From Silene latifolia (taxonomy: Eukaryota > Streptophyta > Magnoliopsida > Caryophyllales > Caryophyllaceae): DNA of 64,000 bases. Both the position numbers and the translations under genes were made by a program. This document shows positions 46,857 through 58,691 of the stretch, piece by piece. The DNA is taken from positions 141,543,922 through 141,607,921 of the forward strand of contig NC_133538.1 in the NCBI RefSeq assembly GCF_048544455.1, read 5' to 3'. Within the stretch, counting starts at the first letter, position 1. Each line of letters opens with the position of its first letter. Under the pieces are notes generated by a model, which did not search any database, was not told the DNA's origin, and saw nothing but the letters and a program-made list of their open reading frames with translations.

Positions 46857-48246
46857 ATGGCTGGAAATAACGCAATCCCAATGCCTAGTGCCACACTTGA
46901 TCGCGCGTCTTGGCTGAAAATATTCATGGACCAGATGAATCAGTTCACACGTCTGAAAAATGACGGGTCCAACTTTGCGGACTGGGAGGCGGCACTACGG
47001 AATGCTGCCATTGTTGAGGGTAAGCTCAAGTACTTAACTGAGCCAATACCGGTCAACCCAGGCCCCAATGCAGGAGTCAACGAGTCACTCATTTATAGTG
47101 ATTTCGTTATGGAAGCGGGTGCGATAAAGAACGTACTCATATTTGCAATGGAAACCAATTTGCAGAGATGCTTCATTGCCCAAAGTGCAAACAAGATTTT
47201 CACTACGCTCACTAACGAGTTCTCAAAAGCACCGAGAATCGTTACATATGAGCATACGTGTCGCTTCTTTTGATGCGAAACTCCAGAAGGGCCAACCGGT
47301 TAGCTCACACATTCTTCACATGATTGAGAATGTCGAGAAGCTGGAGGCACTGAATTGTAAAATCAGTGAGAGCATTGTCATTGACCGAATGCTTCATTCT
47401 CTTCACGATGGTTTTGCCCTTTTCAGGGCGAACTATTACATGAATGACTTGAAAAAGAGTCCTCATGAGCTACACTCCCTTCTCGTACAGACCGAGAAGG
47501 ATATGAAATTGAGTGGGAGCATGAAGCAGGATATTCTCACGATTTACAACAAGGGTAAAGGTAAGGGCAAGGCTCATGGCGACCTAGCTGTAGGTAAGCC
47601 AAAGTTTAAGAAGCCAGGAAACGGTAAGAGTGCGCCTGGTGAGACTAGTGGCTCACAGGGCAAGGCAAAGAGCAAGGGCGGTGACATAGAGTGCCACTAT
47701 TGTCACAAGACTGGACATTGGAGGAGGAACTGTCCCGTCTACCGTGAGGACATCAAAGCAGGCCGCGTCGTTCCTGTTGGTATGTCATCTTATATTCATA
47801 TGATTGAGATTAACCATGCAAGTTTCGGAACTTGGGTACTAGATACTGGTTGTGGTTCTCATCTGTGTAATCATTTGCAGGGCCTAAAGAACATCATACC
47901 TCTCGAAAAAGGTGATGTGGACCTGCGTGTCGGGAATGGAGCACGAGTTTTCTTTGTCTCGAAAGGAACATATGTAATCCAACTCCCTAGTGGTTTTGAG
48001 TTATTTTTAAATAACTGTTACTATGTACCCAGTTTGTCTAAGAACATTATTTCTGTTTCCGTACTTGCTAAAGACGGTTTTGTATTTTCAATAAAGGATA
48101 ATAGTTGTATTTTCTCTTTCAATGAAATGATTTATGGCAAAGCAGTTTCCATGAATGGAATTTATATCTTAGACCAAACCACAGAAGTATTACACGTGAA
48201 TAATAAGAAAATAAAGGTTGATGACAAAGATCAAACCTATCTATGA
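46857..48246 (+). pseudogene. Element 3 gag and protease, frameshifted
   Basis: The start MAGNNAIPMPSATL is chosen at 46857; the longer upstream open frame lacks gag similarity. The UBN2-type gag domain has FTRLKNDGSNFADWEAALRN. The frame shifts between about 47235 and 47275 and continues with VASFDAKLQKGQPVSSHILH and LLVQTEKDMKLSGS. A GKGKGK linker follows, then the zinc knuckle CHYCHKTGHWRRNC. The protease motif is WVLDTGCGSHLCN, then the usual GVGNG-like RVGNGARV and YYVPSLSKNIISVS. A TGA at 48244-48246 replaces the conserved Trp of the LWHCRLGH block. Confidence 0.9.
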
Positions 48247-49070
48247 CATTGTCGAATGGGATACATAAATGAAAAACGCGTGAAGAAACTCATCGATAAT
48301 GGGACTATTCCCGCATTCGATTTTTCTACATATGGCACGTGTGAATCATGTCTTATTGGCAAGATGACTGGAATCTCCTTCAAAGGTGTTGGAATGCGCG
48401 CTAGTGACCTATTAGGACTCATACATACTGATATTTGTGGACCTATGTCAATTACCGCTAGAGATGGCTATAGATATTTCATCACTTTCACGGACGATTT
48501 GAGTAGATACGGATATGTCTACTTAATGAAGCATAAAAGTGAGTCTTTTGAGAAATTCAAGGAATACCGTAACAGGTACAGTAACCAATCGGGTAGAAAG
48601 GTTAAAGCATTCCGTTCAGATCGGGGTGGCGAATATCTTTCAAATGAGTTTGATCAACACCTGAAAGACTGTGGAATCGTTTTGCAGTTAACTCCACCTG
48701 GAACACCTCAATTGAATGGTGTGTCCGAACGGAGAAATCGAATCTTACTTGATATGGTTCGATCCATGATGAGTCACATGGTAGTGCCTGATTCATTATG
48801 AGGTTTTGCTCTTTTGTCAGCTGCTCTTATACTTAACCGAAGTCCGTCTAAAGCTGTCGACAAGACTCCATATGAAATATGGAAGGGAACGATCCCTAAC
48901 TTGTCCTTTATTCGGGTTTGGGGCTGCGAGGCTTATGTCAAGTGGAGACACGAGGATAAGCTCGGCCTGCGATCGGTCAAGACATACTTTATAGGTTATC
49001 CAAAAGGAACATTTGGTCATTACTTCTATTCGCCTACAGAACATCGAGTTTTTGTTGCGGCTAGTGCGAC
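48247..49070 (+). pseudogene. Element 3 integrase, stopped and interrupted
   Basis: CRMGYINEKRVKKL and CESCLIGKMTG form the zinc-binding part. The catalytic core has HTDICGPM, FRSDRGGEYLSNEFDQHLKD and LNGVSERRNRILLDMVRSMM. A TGA at 48799-48801 stands at the conserved Trp (DSL-stop-GFAL). The C-terminal part continues with LNRSPSKAVDKTPYEIWKG and GCEAYVKW to VAASAT, where the 49071 element was inserted. Confidence 0.9.
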
Positions 49071-50455
49071 TGATGCGGTCGTTTCTGTACCAAAAATAAT
49101 TTACCTAAGAACTACTAGCAGAAGCTAGTGGCAAGTAGGGGCGAATCCACAGGAAGGCTATTGTATCTGTTCTAGGTTTGCTTATTCGGTCACAAACGGG
49201 ATTTTGAAAATGATTTCTAAACTACAGCAAGAAAAGGGAAGAGAGAAGGGCAAGAGAAATAAAGAGTAGATCAAGGGAAAGGAAACTTGACTAAGACAGT
49301 CGGTTCACCATAATTAATCAAGTCTAACAATCTGGTCTCAGGTCAAAACAAATACGATCTATGGGGTAGCGAATATCTCCTTTCAGTCTCAATTCACCCT
49401 AAAGAGACAATAGCTTAGCTTTCGCCCTCACTATCGTGCCCTAATGTATCGCTGCGAGTCTCACCCTTTCCAACCTTTCGGTCCAGGTCAAGGTTTACTA
49501 CGGTCTATAGGCTAATTGCGTCGACTCAATTAAACTATAGCAATTAAATACAACAATTAACAACATAGATTATAATAGCATGAACCTGATAAGGTGATTA
49601 CTATTCTATCATAATCGCGGATCCCCTAAGTCCTAGCGAGGAAATTAGTTACGCATAATAAAGGACCAAAGCATAAAAGAAGAAAAGAGAGAAGGAATTA
49701 AGATTAATACCGATAAATAATGATTGCAAGAGTTTAGATCCGGAAAATAAATAAGAATGGAAGACGGAGTTTCCTCCGTTTCCTCGCTACAGGAACAGTG
49801 ATAAGGCGTGAGAGAGTAAGAGAGCTTAATTCTGACTTCTCGCCTCTTATTTATACTAAAACTAACTTAAACAAACCTAATTACAAAACGGAATTAAAGC
49901 CCACGCGATAACCCCTCTCGATCGAGTCACTAGACCTTTCGATCGAGTACATAAGCTCTCGATCGATCAAGATGCAAAAAGAAGGGCTCTCGATCGAGCT
50001 CAGCGCGTAACTCTGCTTTGCGCACCAAACTTCAAATGGCCGCCATTTCTTCGTTACTTGGACAAATAGGGCGTGGTTGGTGGCGTTGGAAAACTAAGAG
50101 GATAAGCTTTCACCTCCCACTGGAATCACCTTAATAGCAGTTGTAGAACTCGAGATATAGCTCTTACAAGCAGGAACTATCAAATTGAAGCACTCTCTTG
50201 GCTCACCTAACTTCCTTACTCCAATGCGCATCTCAAAATAGCACTTTCCAAGCTCTGACTCAACTCATCTCCTAAATGCATGCGTAGGGACATGTTTTAG
50301 GCTTGATTATGATCTTCTCCTGCTCATATATGCAAATAATACAAAACAAACCCAAGTAGACTATTCGGGGGATATTTGTAGTAAAATTACTACGAAATAA
50401 GCATGGAAATGCGTGCTAATATGGCCTAAAAGGTCTATGTAAAATGCACGCATCA
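49071..50455 (-). repeat. 3' LTR of element 4
   Basis: 1385 bp, nearly identical to the other LTR. It has TATAAATAAGAGG on the minus strand near 49843-49855 and a cluster of CTCGATCGAG-type motifs at 49917-50000. Confidence 0.95.
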
Positions 50456-50469
50456 AACTTCCCCAAACC
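50456..50469 (-). other. Polypurine tract of element 4
   Basis: GGTTTGGGGAAGTT on the minus strand directly precedes the 3' LTR. Confidence 0.7.
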
Positions 50470-52467
50470 AAACCCTTGCTTTTCTTCAAGCAAACTCATG
50501 CAATTAACTAAAGACTAACTAGAAAGGAGTAAAACACGGACAAACTGAAAACCGTCGACTTGAACCAATTTAATGCTCATGAATCAACTACTAAAAGCTC
50601 AATGTCACGCAAACAAACTTATGCATGTTTTAAAAAGATGTTGAACGTTTGACCTTGCAAGACTTCAAAATTGGACTCTCCCGGGTCACTCTTCTCTCAA
50701 CAAAGCAAATGGTAAGCAAATTATATGTAAAAGAGAAAGAAGAAATAACAGTCGCTCACCTAACTGCGACCAACACAATCGTGCATGCAATATAGTATGA
50801 TAAGTAATTCTAACTACCGTACGCATACATTCCAACCGTTCAGGATCAATCACATACCGAATACTTGCAAAAGTTTGGATAAGTGAGGTAATGGGTAGAA
50901 AGGGGCAAAACAATATTGGATAAGAGGAGTTAAAGCGTTAAGCTAGAACCTATCAAACCAAATAAATCCATCCGACTTACTACTCCAATAATAATAAACT
51001 CAGTACCATCCTTGGCATAAAACTCACTAAAATCCAAATAGAAGATGAATCGGAAACAAAAAGCCAATTAGCTTATTATGCGCTAACAATTCCCTCACAA
51101 ATACAAATTAGAACTTGGGAATTTCACTTTTCTTTTTCTTTTTCATTTTTTCCTCTTTTTTTTTTTCAGTCTCTTTTTTTTTCATCTCTTGATTTTCAGC
51201 TAATATTTCCATATAACCAATTCCGACATCAACTTCTAAATTCTCCACAACAAATGAATATAAACCAAAACAGGTACGATAAACATGTACCACAAAACAA
51301 CACTAAACTAGCTCAACGCAAGGTAAGCTAAGATTTGGGTGTAGTTTATGGGTCAACTGGCAGTTTTGGCTAAAAGTGGAGTTAATGGGTAAGAATGAGA
51401 AAAAGGAAATTGCAAGTACTCTCCAACCTGTGACACCATACACTAACCCGAATGTATGCAGGCAAAAAGCAATTAAATGTCATACTTGTGCAAATTAATG
51501 TTACACGACATGCAAGGAGTAACTACTCACAATCCTAAATAAATTGGTCATAAATGACACCAGTTAAATCAGCTCTAAACCTCAGAAAGTAATGTAGTTT
51601 GCCAAAATTTCAGTCAAGTCTACTTATTCAACAAATTTTGAAACGAAATTCGAGAAATTGCAAAAGACTTTTGCTAAAAGATGTGAAACAATGCAAGGCT
51701 CAAGCAAAAAAAACAATTATCAGCAATGAATTACTCCAATCCGACTCAATCTAATATGCAAAATTAAACGTAATATTTTTGGTTTTTTCGATTTTTTTTG
51801 ATTTTTATGAATTTTTCTATTTTTGAAATTAAACAACAATGCATGCAGAAATTGAAACGTGATTACATAAATGCAGTAAAAACAACATGCAGACACGATA
51901 TGGATGCATACCCTCCCCAAACCAAACTGTACAATGTCCCCATTGTACAAAGTAAAGGAAAAGAAAATGCAAACTAAAGAGAGGATGAGTCGGAAACTTA
52001 CAAAAGCGCGCAAACCACGGACCTCCCTAAACCGAACCAGACATGGGAGGTGGTGTACTCGATCGACAAAACAAAGCCGCTCGATCGAGTACATATGGCA
52101 GCTTTTCTCTCGATCGACCAAGGAAGGAGCTCGATCGAGGGCATGCAATTGGGGACTCGCTCGATCGAGTAAGGAGGTACTCGATCGAGTGCTTCAGGTG
52201 GCTTTGTCGCTCGATCGAGTAAGTAAAGACTCGACCGAATCCTTTGTCGCATCAGGAAGCGACAAAATAGTGTAGTTGTACCTGCAATCAACTAATAACG
52301 TCCCAAAAATACCGCCAAATACCAAGGCTAAAAATTCCGCAGTTTATTAAGTACACAACGAAATAAAAACGAAAGTATTAAAAAGTAACAATAAAAAAAG
52401 TAAAAACTCCGGGTTGCCTCCCGGACAGCGCTAGTTTGCAGATAGGTCCCAACTTGACCATCTTTCA
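50470..52467 (-). other. Non-coding 3' part of element 4
   Basis: No pol domain in any frame. 52050-52240 is a cluster of CTCGATCGAG palindromes. Open frames such as 51720-52148 are by-products of that cluster. Confidence 0.6.
52056..52240. repeat. Cluster of CTCGATCGAG palindromes (non-coding)
   Basis: About eight copies of CTCGATCGA[GC] at 15-30 bp spacing, flanked by unrelated short sequences. It is a motif cluster rather than a tandem repeat. Confidence 0.85.
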
Positions 52468-53577
52468 TCAGCAAATCCACGGCCTCCTACTCGGCTTCTG
52501 ACTGAATGCAGTTATTTCAGCCATTAAGAGCTTCACAATCGGCCCCCTAAGCACAGCAACAGCACGGCAGCGGCTTATTATAGCGTCCAACACTCTTCTA
52601 TCAACCCTTTTCCGCACTTTCTTCTTTGGCGGGATAGAATCTTGCGATCCCCATCCCGGGTCCTTCAACTTCACTAGACCTGCGCAAGAAGAAACAGAAC
52701 GATTTTCCTCCAAATTGCTCCCGAGTTGGGGCGGAGGCGTTAATTCAAAAGCAGTATATGAATTAACGGAAGGCATAACACAAATTATAGCGGGGTCAAC
52801 AAAAGAAATATTACCTTCTAATGCGTTGGAATGACCTTCGTTTACCTTCTCATCGCTAGTCGGGACAACCTCGGGTGATGAAACAGTGCTGTCCAAAGTT
52901 ACTGTGCTCGATCGAGTGAATAAATCACTCGATCGAGTCCCTTCTTCACCAAAACCAATCGATCGAGCAATGTGGTCGCTCGATCGAGAACCCTCTTCAA
53001 CAAAACCACTCGATCGAGCAACTAAGTCACTCGATCGAGGTAAATCCTCATCCCAATCAGTCAATCGAGCTGTTTCAGTTGCTCGATCGACCAAATCCAT
53101 AGCTGAATCAGAAGCAGCAACATTGAAGACTTTCTCGAAATCCGAGTCATCGAAATCCGAGTCATAAATAACATCCTCTGGCTCAGTTGTCAATTGCGCA
53201 AATTGATGCACAAGACCTTTGATAGAGGCCTCTCTTGCTTCTTCAACTTGTTACTTTTGAAGAGTAAGTGTCGCTATTAGCGACTTTAATTCATCCATCT
53301 CTTCATTTTGGACAGCAGGAGGGGGAGTTTGTTGTTGCGGCGGTGAATAGGAATAAGAAGGCTCTTGGTAGCCTTGTTGATAGTACGGATGTGGCGGTGT
53401 ATAACTGCAAGGTGGGAACGAAACATAGTGACTTCGGTTATACTGTTGATAAGCATAAACTTGGTCACGATCTGCAAAACAGTAAACTGCATCGTGTCCC
53501 ACGGTGCCACATCTCTCACAAAATACCACCTGTTGCTCCGATGAACGGAACATAGGTGGACTCCTCCGAAGTACCAC
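52468..53577 (-). pseudogene. gag-like ORF of element 4 with zinc knuckle
   Basis: The first part (53577-53251) has the knuckle CERCGTVGHDAVYC, then a Tyr/Gln/Pro-rich tail. A single TAA stops it after TLQK. The same frame continues (to 52468) with an acidic stretch (YDSDFDDSDFEKV) and a region built on the palindrome: RSSDLVARSSGF, SRSSDHIARSIGF, TRSSDLFTRSS. It ends in a basic segment (PPKKKVRKRVDRRVLD). The capsid part of gag is absent, so it may be a nucleic-acid-binding remnant; function unknown. Confidence 0.6.
52908..53095. repeat. Cluster of CTCGATCGAG palindromes inside the ORF
   Basis: About eight copies, several in alternating spacing, encoding RSS and RSI peptides on the minus strand. 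Confidence 0.85.
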
Positions 53578-53700
53578 CGATAGGACCTGTAAGACCTATC
53601 AAAACAACACTAGCAAAGGAGATAAGAACTGCCGCAGGGAATAAAATTCCCTGAGGCGGAAAGAAATAAACGAAACAAAAAACAGATAGGGCAATTGCCT

Positions 53701-53717
53701 CCCCGGCAACGGCGCCA
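53701..53717 (-). other. tRNA-Asp primer binding site of element 4
   Basis: The plus strand CCCCGGCAACGGCGCCA equals the 3' end of plant tRNA-Asp with its final CCA. The minus strand is therefore the primer site, 5 nt from the 5' LTR at 53723. Confidence 0.9.
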
Positions 53718-53722
53718 AAATT

Positions 53723-55123
53723 TGATGCGGTCGTTTCTGCACCAAAAATAATTTACCTAAGAACTACTAGCAGAAGCTAGTGGCAAGTAGGGTCGAATCC
53801 ACAGGAAGGCTATTGTATCTGTTCTAGGTTCGCTTATTCCGTCACAAACGGGATTTTGAAAATGATTTCTAAACTACAACAAGAAAAGGGAAGAGAGAAG
53901 GGCAAGAGAAATAAAGAGTAGATCAAGGGAAAGGAAATAGCTAAGACAGTCGGTTCACCATAATTAATCAAGTCTAACAATCTGGTCTCAGGTCAAAACA
54001 AATACGATCTATGGGGTAGCGAATATCTCCTTTCGGTCTCAATTCACCCTAAAGCGACAATAGCTTAGCTTTCGCCCTCACTATCGTGCCCTAATGTATC
54101 GCTGCGAGTCTCACCCATTCCAACCTTTCGGTCCAGGTCAAGGTTTACTACGGTCTATAGGCTAATTGCGTCGACTCAATTAAACTATAGCAATTAAATA
54201 CAACAATTAACAACATAATTATAATAGCATGAACCTGATAAGGTGATTACTATTCTATCATAATCGCGGATCCCCTAAGTCCTAGCGAGGAAATTAGTTA
54301 CGCATAATAAAGGACCAAAGCATAAAAGAAGAAAAGAGAGAAGGAATTAAGATTAATACCGATAAATAATGATTGCAAGAGTTTAGATCCGGAAAATAAA
54401 TAAGAATGGAAGACGGAGTTTCCTCCGTTTCCTCGCTACAGGAACAGTGATAAGGCGTGAGAGAGTAAGAGAGCTTAATTCTGACTTCTCGCCTCTTATT
54501 TATACTAAAACTAACTTAAACAAACCTAATTACAAAACAGAATTAAAGCCCACGCGATAACCCATCTTGATCGAGTCACTAGACCTCTCGATCGAGTACA
54601 TAAGCTCTCGATCGAGTACATAAGCTCTCGATCGATCAAGATGTAAAAAGAAGGGCTCTCGATCGAGCTCGGCCACAGAACTCGCTTTGCGCACCAAACT
54701 TCAAATGGCCGCCATTTCTTCGTTACTTGGACAAATAGGGCGTGGTTGGTGGCGTTGGAAAGCTAGAGGATAAGCTTTCACCTACAACTGGAATCACCTT
54801 AATAGATGTTGTAGAACTCGAGATATGACTCTTACAAGCAGGAACTAGCAAATTGAAGCACTCTCTTGGCTCGCCTAACTTCCTTACTCCAATGCGCATC
54901 TCAAAATAGCACTTTCCAAGCTCTGACTCAACTCATCTCCTATATGCATGCGTAGGGACATGTTTTAGGCTTGATTATGATCTTATTCTGCTCATATCTG
55001 TAAATAATACAAAACAATCCCAAGTAGACTATTCGGGGGATATTTGTAGTAAAATTACTAAGAAATAAGCATGGAAATGCGTGCTAATATGGCCTAAAAG
55101 GTCTATGTAAAATGCACGCATCA
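53723..55123 (-). repeat. 5' LTR of element 4
   Basis: 1401 bp. It has one extra copy of the CTCGATCGAGTACATAAG segment relative to the other LTR, which explains most of the length difference. The minus-strand TATA box is near 54491-54504. Confidence 0.95.
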
Positions 55124-55128
55124 GCGAC

Positions 55129-56934
55129 GTTCTTAGAGAAAGAATTTCTCGAGAACAAGACGAGTAATAGAACCTTCGAGCTGTCGGAGATTCCAGAACC
55201 AACAACCGAGGAACGGATGGAGGAAGTTGTTCCTCCAACTGATGATACGGTTAATATTCCTGAGGAACCTAGGAGGTCGGGTAGAGTCTCTCATCCTCCG
55301 GACAGATACATTGGTATGGTCGAGGAGAATGACGTTTTACTCCTAGAGAGTGATGAACCCGTCACCTATAAAGGTGCTATGACTTATTCCGACTCAAAGC
55401 TATGGCTCAAAGCCATGCAATCCGAGATGGACTCCATGTATGAGAATAACGTATGGGATCTAGTTGATTTACCTAATAAGGTAAAACCTCTACAGTGCAA
55501 ATGGCTTTAGAAGATAAAGTGTTCTGTAGACGCGCAACCAGATACCTATAAGGCACGACTTGTGGCAAAAGGTTTCACTCAAGTGCACGGACTGCATTAT
55601 GATGAGATTTTTGCACCTGTAGTCATGCTACGTTCCATTCGGATAATCTTAGCGATAGCCGCATTTCATGATTATGAAATTTGGCAAATGGATGTGAAAA
55701 CCGCCTTCTTAAACGGTTATTTGGAGGAAGAGTTGTACATGGTGCAACCCGAAGGTTTCATAGATCCTAAACATCCTAAGAAAGTATGCAAGCTTAAGCG
55801 TTTTATTTATGGACTTAAGCAAGCTTCTCGGAGTTGGAATCATCGTTTCGACCAGGTGATAAAAGAGTATGGTTTCACTCGATCGGTCGAGGAACCATTC
55901 TTATATATCAAGTCGAGTGGGAGCAAGATTGTTTTCTTGATATTGTATGTCGATGACATACTCTTGATTGGGAATGAGATTCCTCTCCTATCTTCGGTTA
56001 AAGAATGGTTGAAGAACCATTTTCAGATGAAAGATCTGGGTGAGGCACAGTGCATTTTGGGAATCCGTATCTACCGAGATAGATCACTATGGACGTTATC
56101 ACTTAGTCAGGAGTCTTATTTGGATAAGATTCTTGAGAAGTTATTCAGCATGACCAACTACAATAAGGGAAACCTTCCAATGACGACTGGGATGCAGTTG
56201 AGCAAGTCTCAGTCACCCACGAGCCTGAAGGGATTGAGCGCATGAGTCATGTTCCTTATGCATCTGCAATAGGATCGATCATGTATGCCATGATATGCAC
56301 ACGTCCAGACGTGGCATATGCATTGAGTATGACGAGTCGGTACCAAAAGACTCCAGGTGAAACACACTGGATAGCTGTCAAAAACATCCTCAAGTACCTA
56401 CGGAGGACTAAGGATTGGTTATTGACTTATGGAGGCGATACTAAGCTACGCGCAATCGGTTACGCAGATGCTAGCTTCCAAACGGATCGAGATGACTCAA
56501 AATCTCAGTCCGGGTTCGTCTTCACTCTTAATGGTGCTGCGGTCAGCTGGAAGAGTTCCAAACAGAGTGTTGTAGCATATTCTACTACTGAATCCGAGTA
56601 CTATGCCGTCGGAGGCGCAGCAAAGGAAGCGATATGGATGCGTCAATTCTTACAAGGACTTACAGTAGTTCCTAGTTCGAATGACCCGATCACCATCTAT
56701 TGTGACAATAGAGGTGCCATCTTCCAGGCTAAGGAGCCAAAGTCTAGCAACAAATCTAGACATGTACATCAGAAAGCTCACCTGATCCTTGATTACGTGG
56801 AGCAAGAGGAGATAGTGATAGACAAGATTGCGACAGATGATAACATCGCGGATCCTCTCACTAAACCGTTGAATTATGATAAGCATGTAGGGCACGTTAA
56901 TTCCATGGAAATTAAACGCGTTCCTGAGTTGTAG
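55129..56934 (+). pseudogene. Element 3 RT and RNase H, after the nested insertion
   Basis: Resumes with the IN-RT linker (EEPRRSGRVSHPPDRYIG), then the RT: LWLKAMQSEMDSMYENNVWD, a TAG at 55508-55510 within the KWL block, KARLVAKGFTQVHGLHYDEI, MDVKTAFLNGYLEEELYMVQ, catalytic YVDDILLIG and LGEAQCILGIRIY. The stop at 56243-56245 before SHVPYASAIGSIMYAM breaks the frame again. RNase H has AAVSWKSSKQSVVAYSTTES, CDNRGAIFQAKEP and ADPLTKPL, ending at 56934. Confidence 0.9.
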
Positions 56935-57701
56935 TACTTGATTATGGATTTATTACATTATCTTTTTCATATACTATTTATAACTTCATCGTTTTATTAT
57001 AATATTTTGTTTTTTCATGTGGATTGTACTGACAACATTGAACGCCACAAAGTGAACTGAATTACATTATATTTGTTTTGGTCCGTAATCGCCAATGTGA
57101 GTTGATAACTCCGGCTATTATATTGTGCAGTCGATTGATGGTGGGTTCAACGAGCCATAAGTCAAACGGTTGACTGATCGATCACATATGCGAGATTATA
57201 ACGATACTCGTAGGACAACTTTTTGTGACAACGTAATGGAGTCCTAAATGTTTAAAAACATTCGGTGCCAGGTCGTGGATAGGACATCCATTGTGTTCCT
57301 AGAGTCGATTCTTTTGACTATCGAATGTCTCTTGAGATTAAGGCAGTTTTTGGGTGACTTTGGTTTCTTTCTCACGATGTCAGAATCGAGGCTAAGTAGA
57401 TTTTTTGGTTTATTTCATCTTTGTCGACATCTGCAGGATTCGAGTTGAGGAAAATATCCAACCCTTATCAGGTATAGTTATTTCTCAGGGCCACTCGAGG
57501 AGTTGTAACTGAAATGCATGGCCATGCTCGAATGTTGATTCGTTTATCAGTTAAGTTACTCTCTAGTCGGGGAAACCACTCTTGATATTGATCGCTTGTA
57601 AAATACGACCTTTGTGAATACAGATTTGCAAATTGTTTTACATTGAGTGGGAGAAATTTTAGGATATGAGAATCGGTTATCGCACATACACTTGTGAGGA
57701 C

Positions 57702-57710
57702 AAGTGGGAG
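57702..57710 (+). other. Polypurine tract of element 3
   Basis: AAGTGGGAG followed by TT and the 3' LTR. The 57000-57700 stretch before it is non-coding 3' sequence of the element. Confidence 0.7.
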
Positions 57711-57712
57711 TT

Positions 57713-58686
57713 TGTTGGAGCTTGTTTCCTCCACAAATTAGTGTGATAACATTTGTAAATCTCTTACAGGTTCACAAGGGTATACTTCGTATATTTAATC
57801 AGTTGATTAACGTTTACCTAATAACGGTTGGCTTGCTAGAAAGTTTGACGTTATTATCATACAGATGGCGGTGATCAACTGGTCCCTAAAGGTCACACCT
57901 ATAGGATGTGTTTGAGAGATGTGGTTATAGAAATATGATCACATTGATGCCTAATATGACTAAACAGTTAGTCAATGTGTTGATGAGACAATTATTTAAT
58001 GAAGATTAAATAATATTAGTTGAGACGAATTAACTGTCAATTCGTAAATTGAATATAATAAGTTATATTTAATTAAATGTATGTAATGTTAGCTTGGACG
58101 AATTAATCTGTTAATTCGTAATTAAATGTAATCGGTTATATTTAATATCAATAAGATGAATGTGTCATAGTGGTAATAGTGAGGGTACACAAACCAAGAG
58201 GTCATGGGTTCGATCCTCACTAGATGACAATTTAACACATTTTAAACATTTTTGGAATAACCAAAATAAGGAAATAATACTCCTTATTTCGGTTATATGG
58301 GCCGAAAATAAGGAAGAAAATATCTACCCTATTACTAACCTAATTCACGGTTTAAGTAGGTTAGAGGGAGATTATTTTTAGACTTAATTTTTCTACTCAT
58401 TCTCTTGCCTCTTCTCATCAGTAAAAACACAAAAAACCTAAATTTTTACAGAAAATTTTAGATCGATTCTAGCATAATCAAAAGGGCATATCTCATATCG
58501 TCTTGGGTGCAACTGATAGGCGAATATCTATTTTAATATTGTTCTTAGGCCGTATTTGCTAGGACCGAAGGTTATTTCTGAATCCTTTAATTTTGTTTAT
58601 GTATTTTTATTTTATGACTAGTATCGTCTTCATTAAATTCGTTATAATCCTTAATAATAAGGGAAGTATACAGATTATTTCCCACA
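57713..58686 (+). repeat. 3' LTR of element 3
   Basis: 974 bp, nearly identical to 44224-45162 apart from the indel at about 58276-58325. The tRNA-like module is at 58163-58229. Confidence 0.95.
58163..58229 (+). ncRNA. tRNA-like module in the 3' LTR
   Basis: Second copy of the module at 44676-44742, without visible change. Ends TGTCAT / ATGACA pair and the B box GGTTCGATCC is intact. Confidence 0.45.
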
Positions 58687-58691
58687 TATAT

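Larger units (their letters stand above)
49071..55123 (-). mobile_element. Pol-less LTR retrotransposon with tRNA-Asp primer site, element 4
   Basis: The LTRs are 49071-50455 and 53723-55123, beginning TGATGCGGTCG and ending GCACGCATCA. The TSD GCGAC is perfect (49066-49070, 55124-55128). The primer site shows the element reads on the minus strand. The tRNA-Asp primer is common in Ty3/gypsy (Athila/Tat type) elements. The interior of about 3.3 kb has only a zinc-knuckle gag-like ORF and no protease, RT, RNase H or integrase, so it depends on a partner. CTCGATCGAG palindromes are dense in LTRs, ORF and non-coding parts. Confidence 0.9.
44224..58686 (+). mobile_element. Ty1/copia retrotransposon, element 3, with a nested insertion
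   Basis: The LTRs are 44224-45162 and 57713-58686, starting TGTTGGAGCTTG and ending TTTCCCACA, with the perfect TSD TATAT (44219-44223, 58687-58691). A tRNA-Met primer site follows the 5' LTR. Order gag-PR-IN-RT-RH. Pol is interrupted at 49070 by the 6-kb LTR element 49071-55123 and carries several stops. Without the nested element it is about 8.4 kb. Confidence 0.95.

Noticed and set aside
52886..53167. Plus-strand open frame full of LDR repeats
   Set aside because: It is the opposite strand of the gag-like ORF; the palindrome yields a repeat peptide in every frame.
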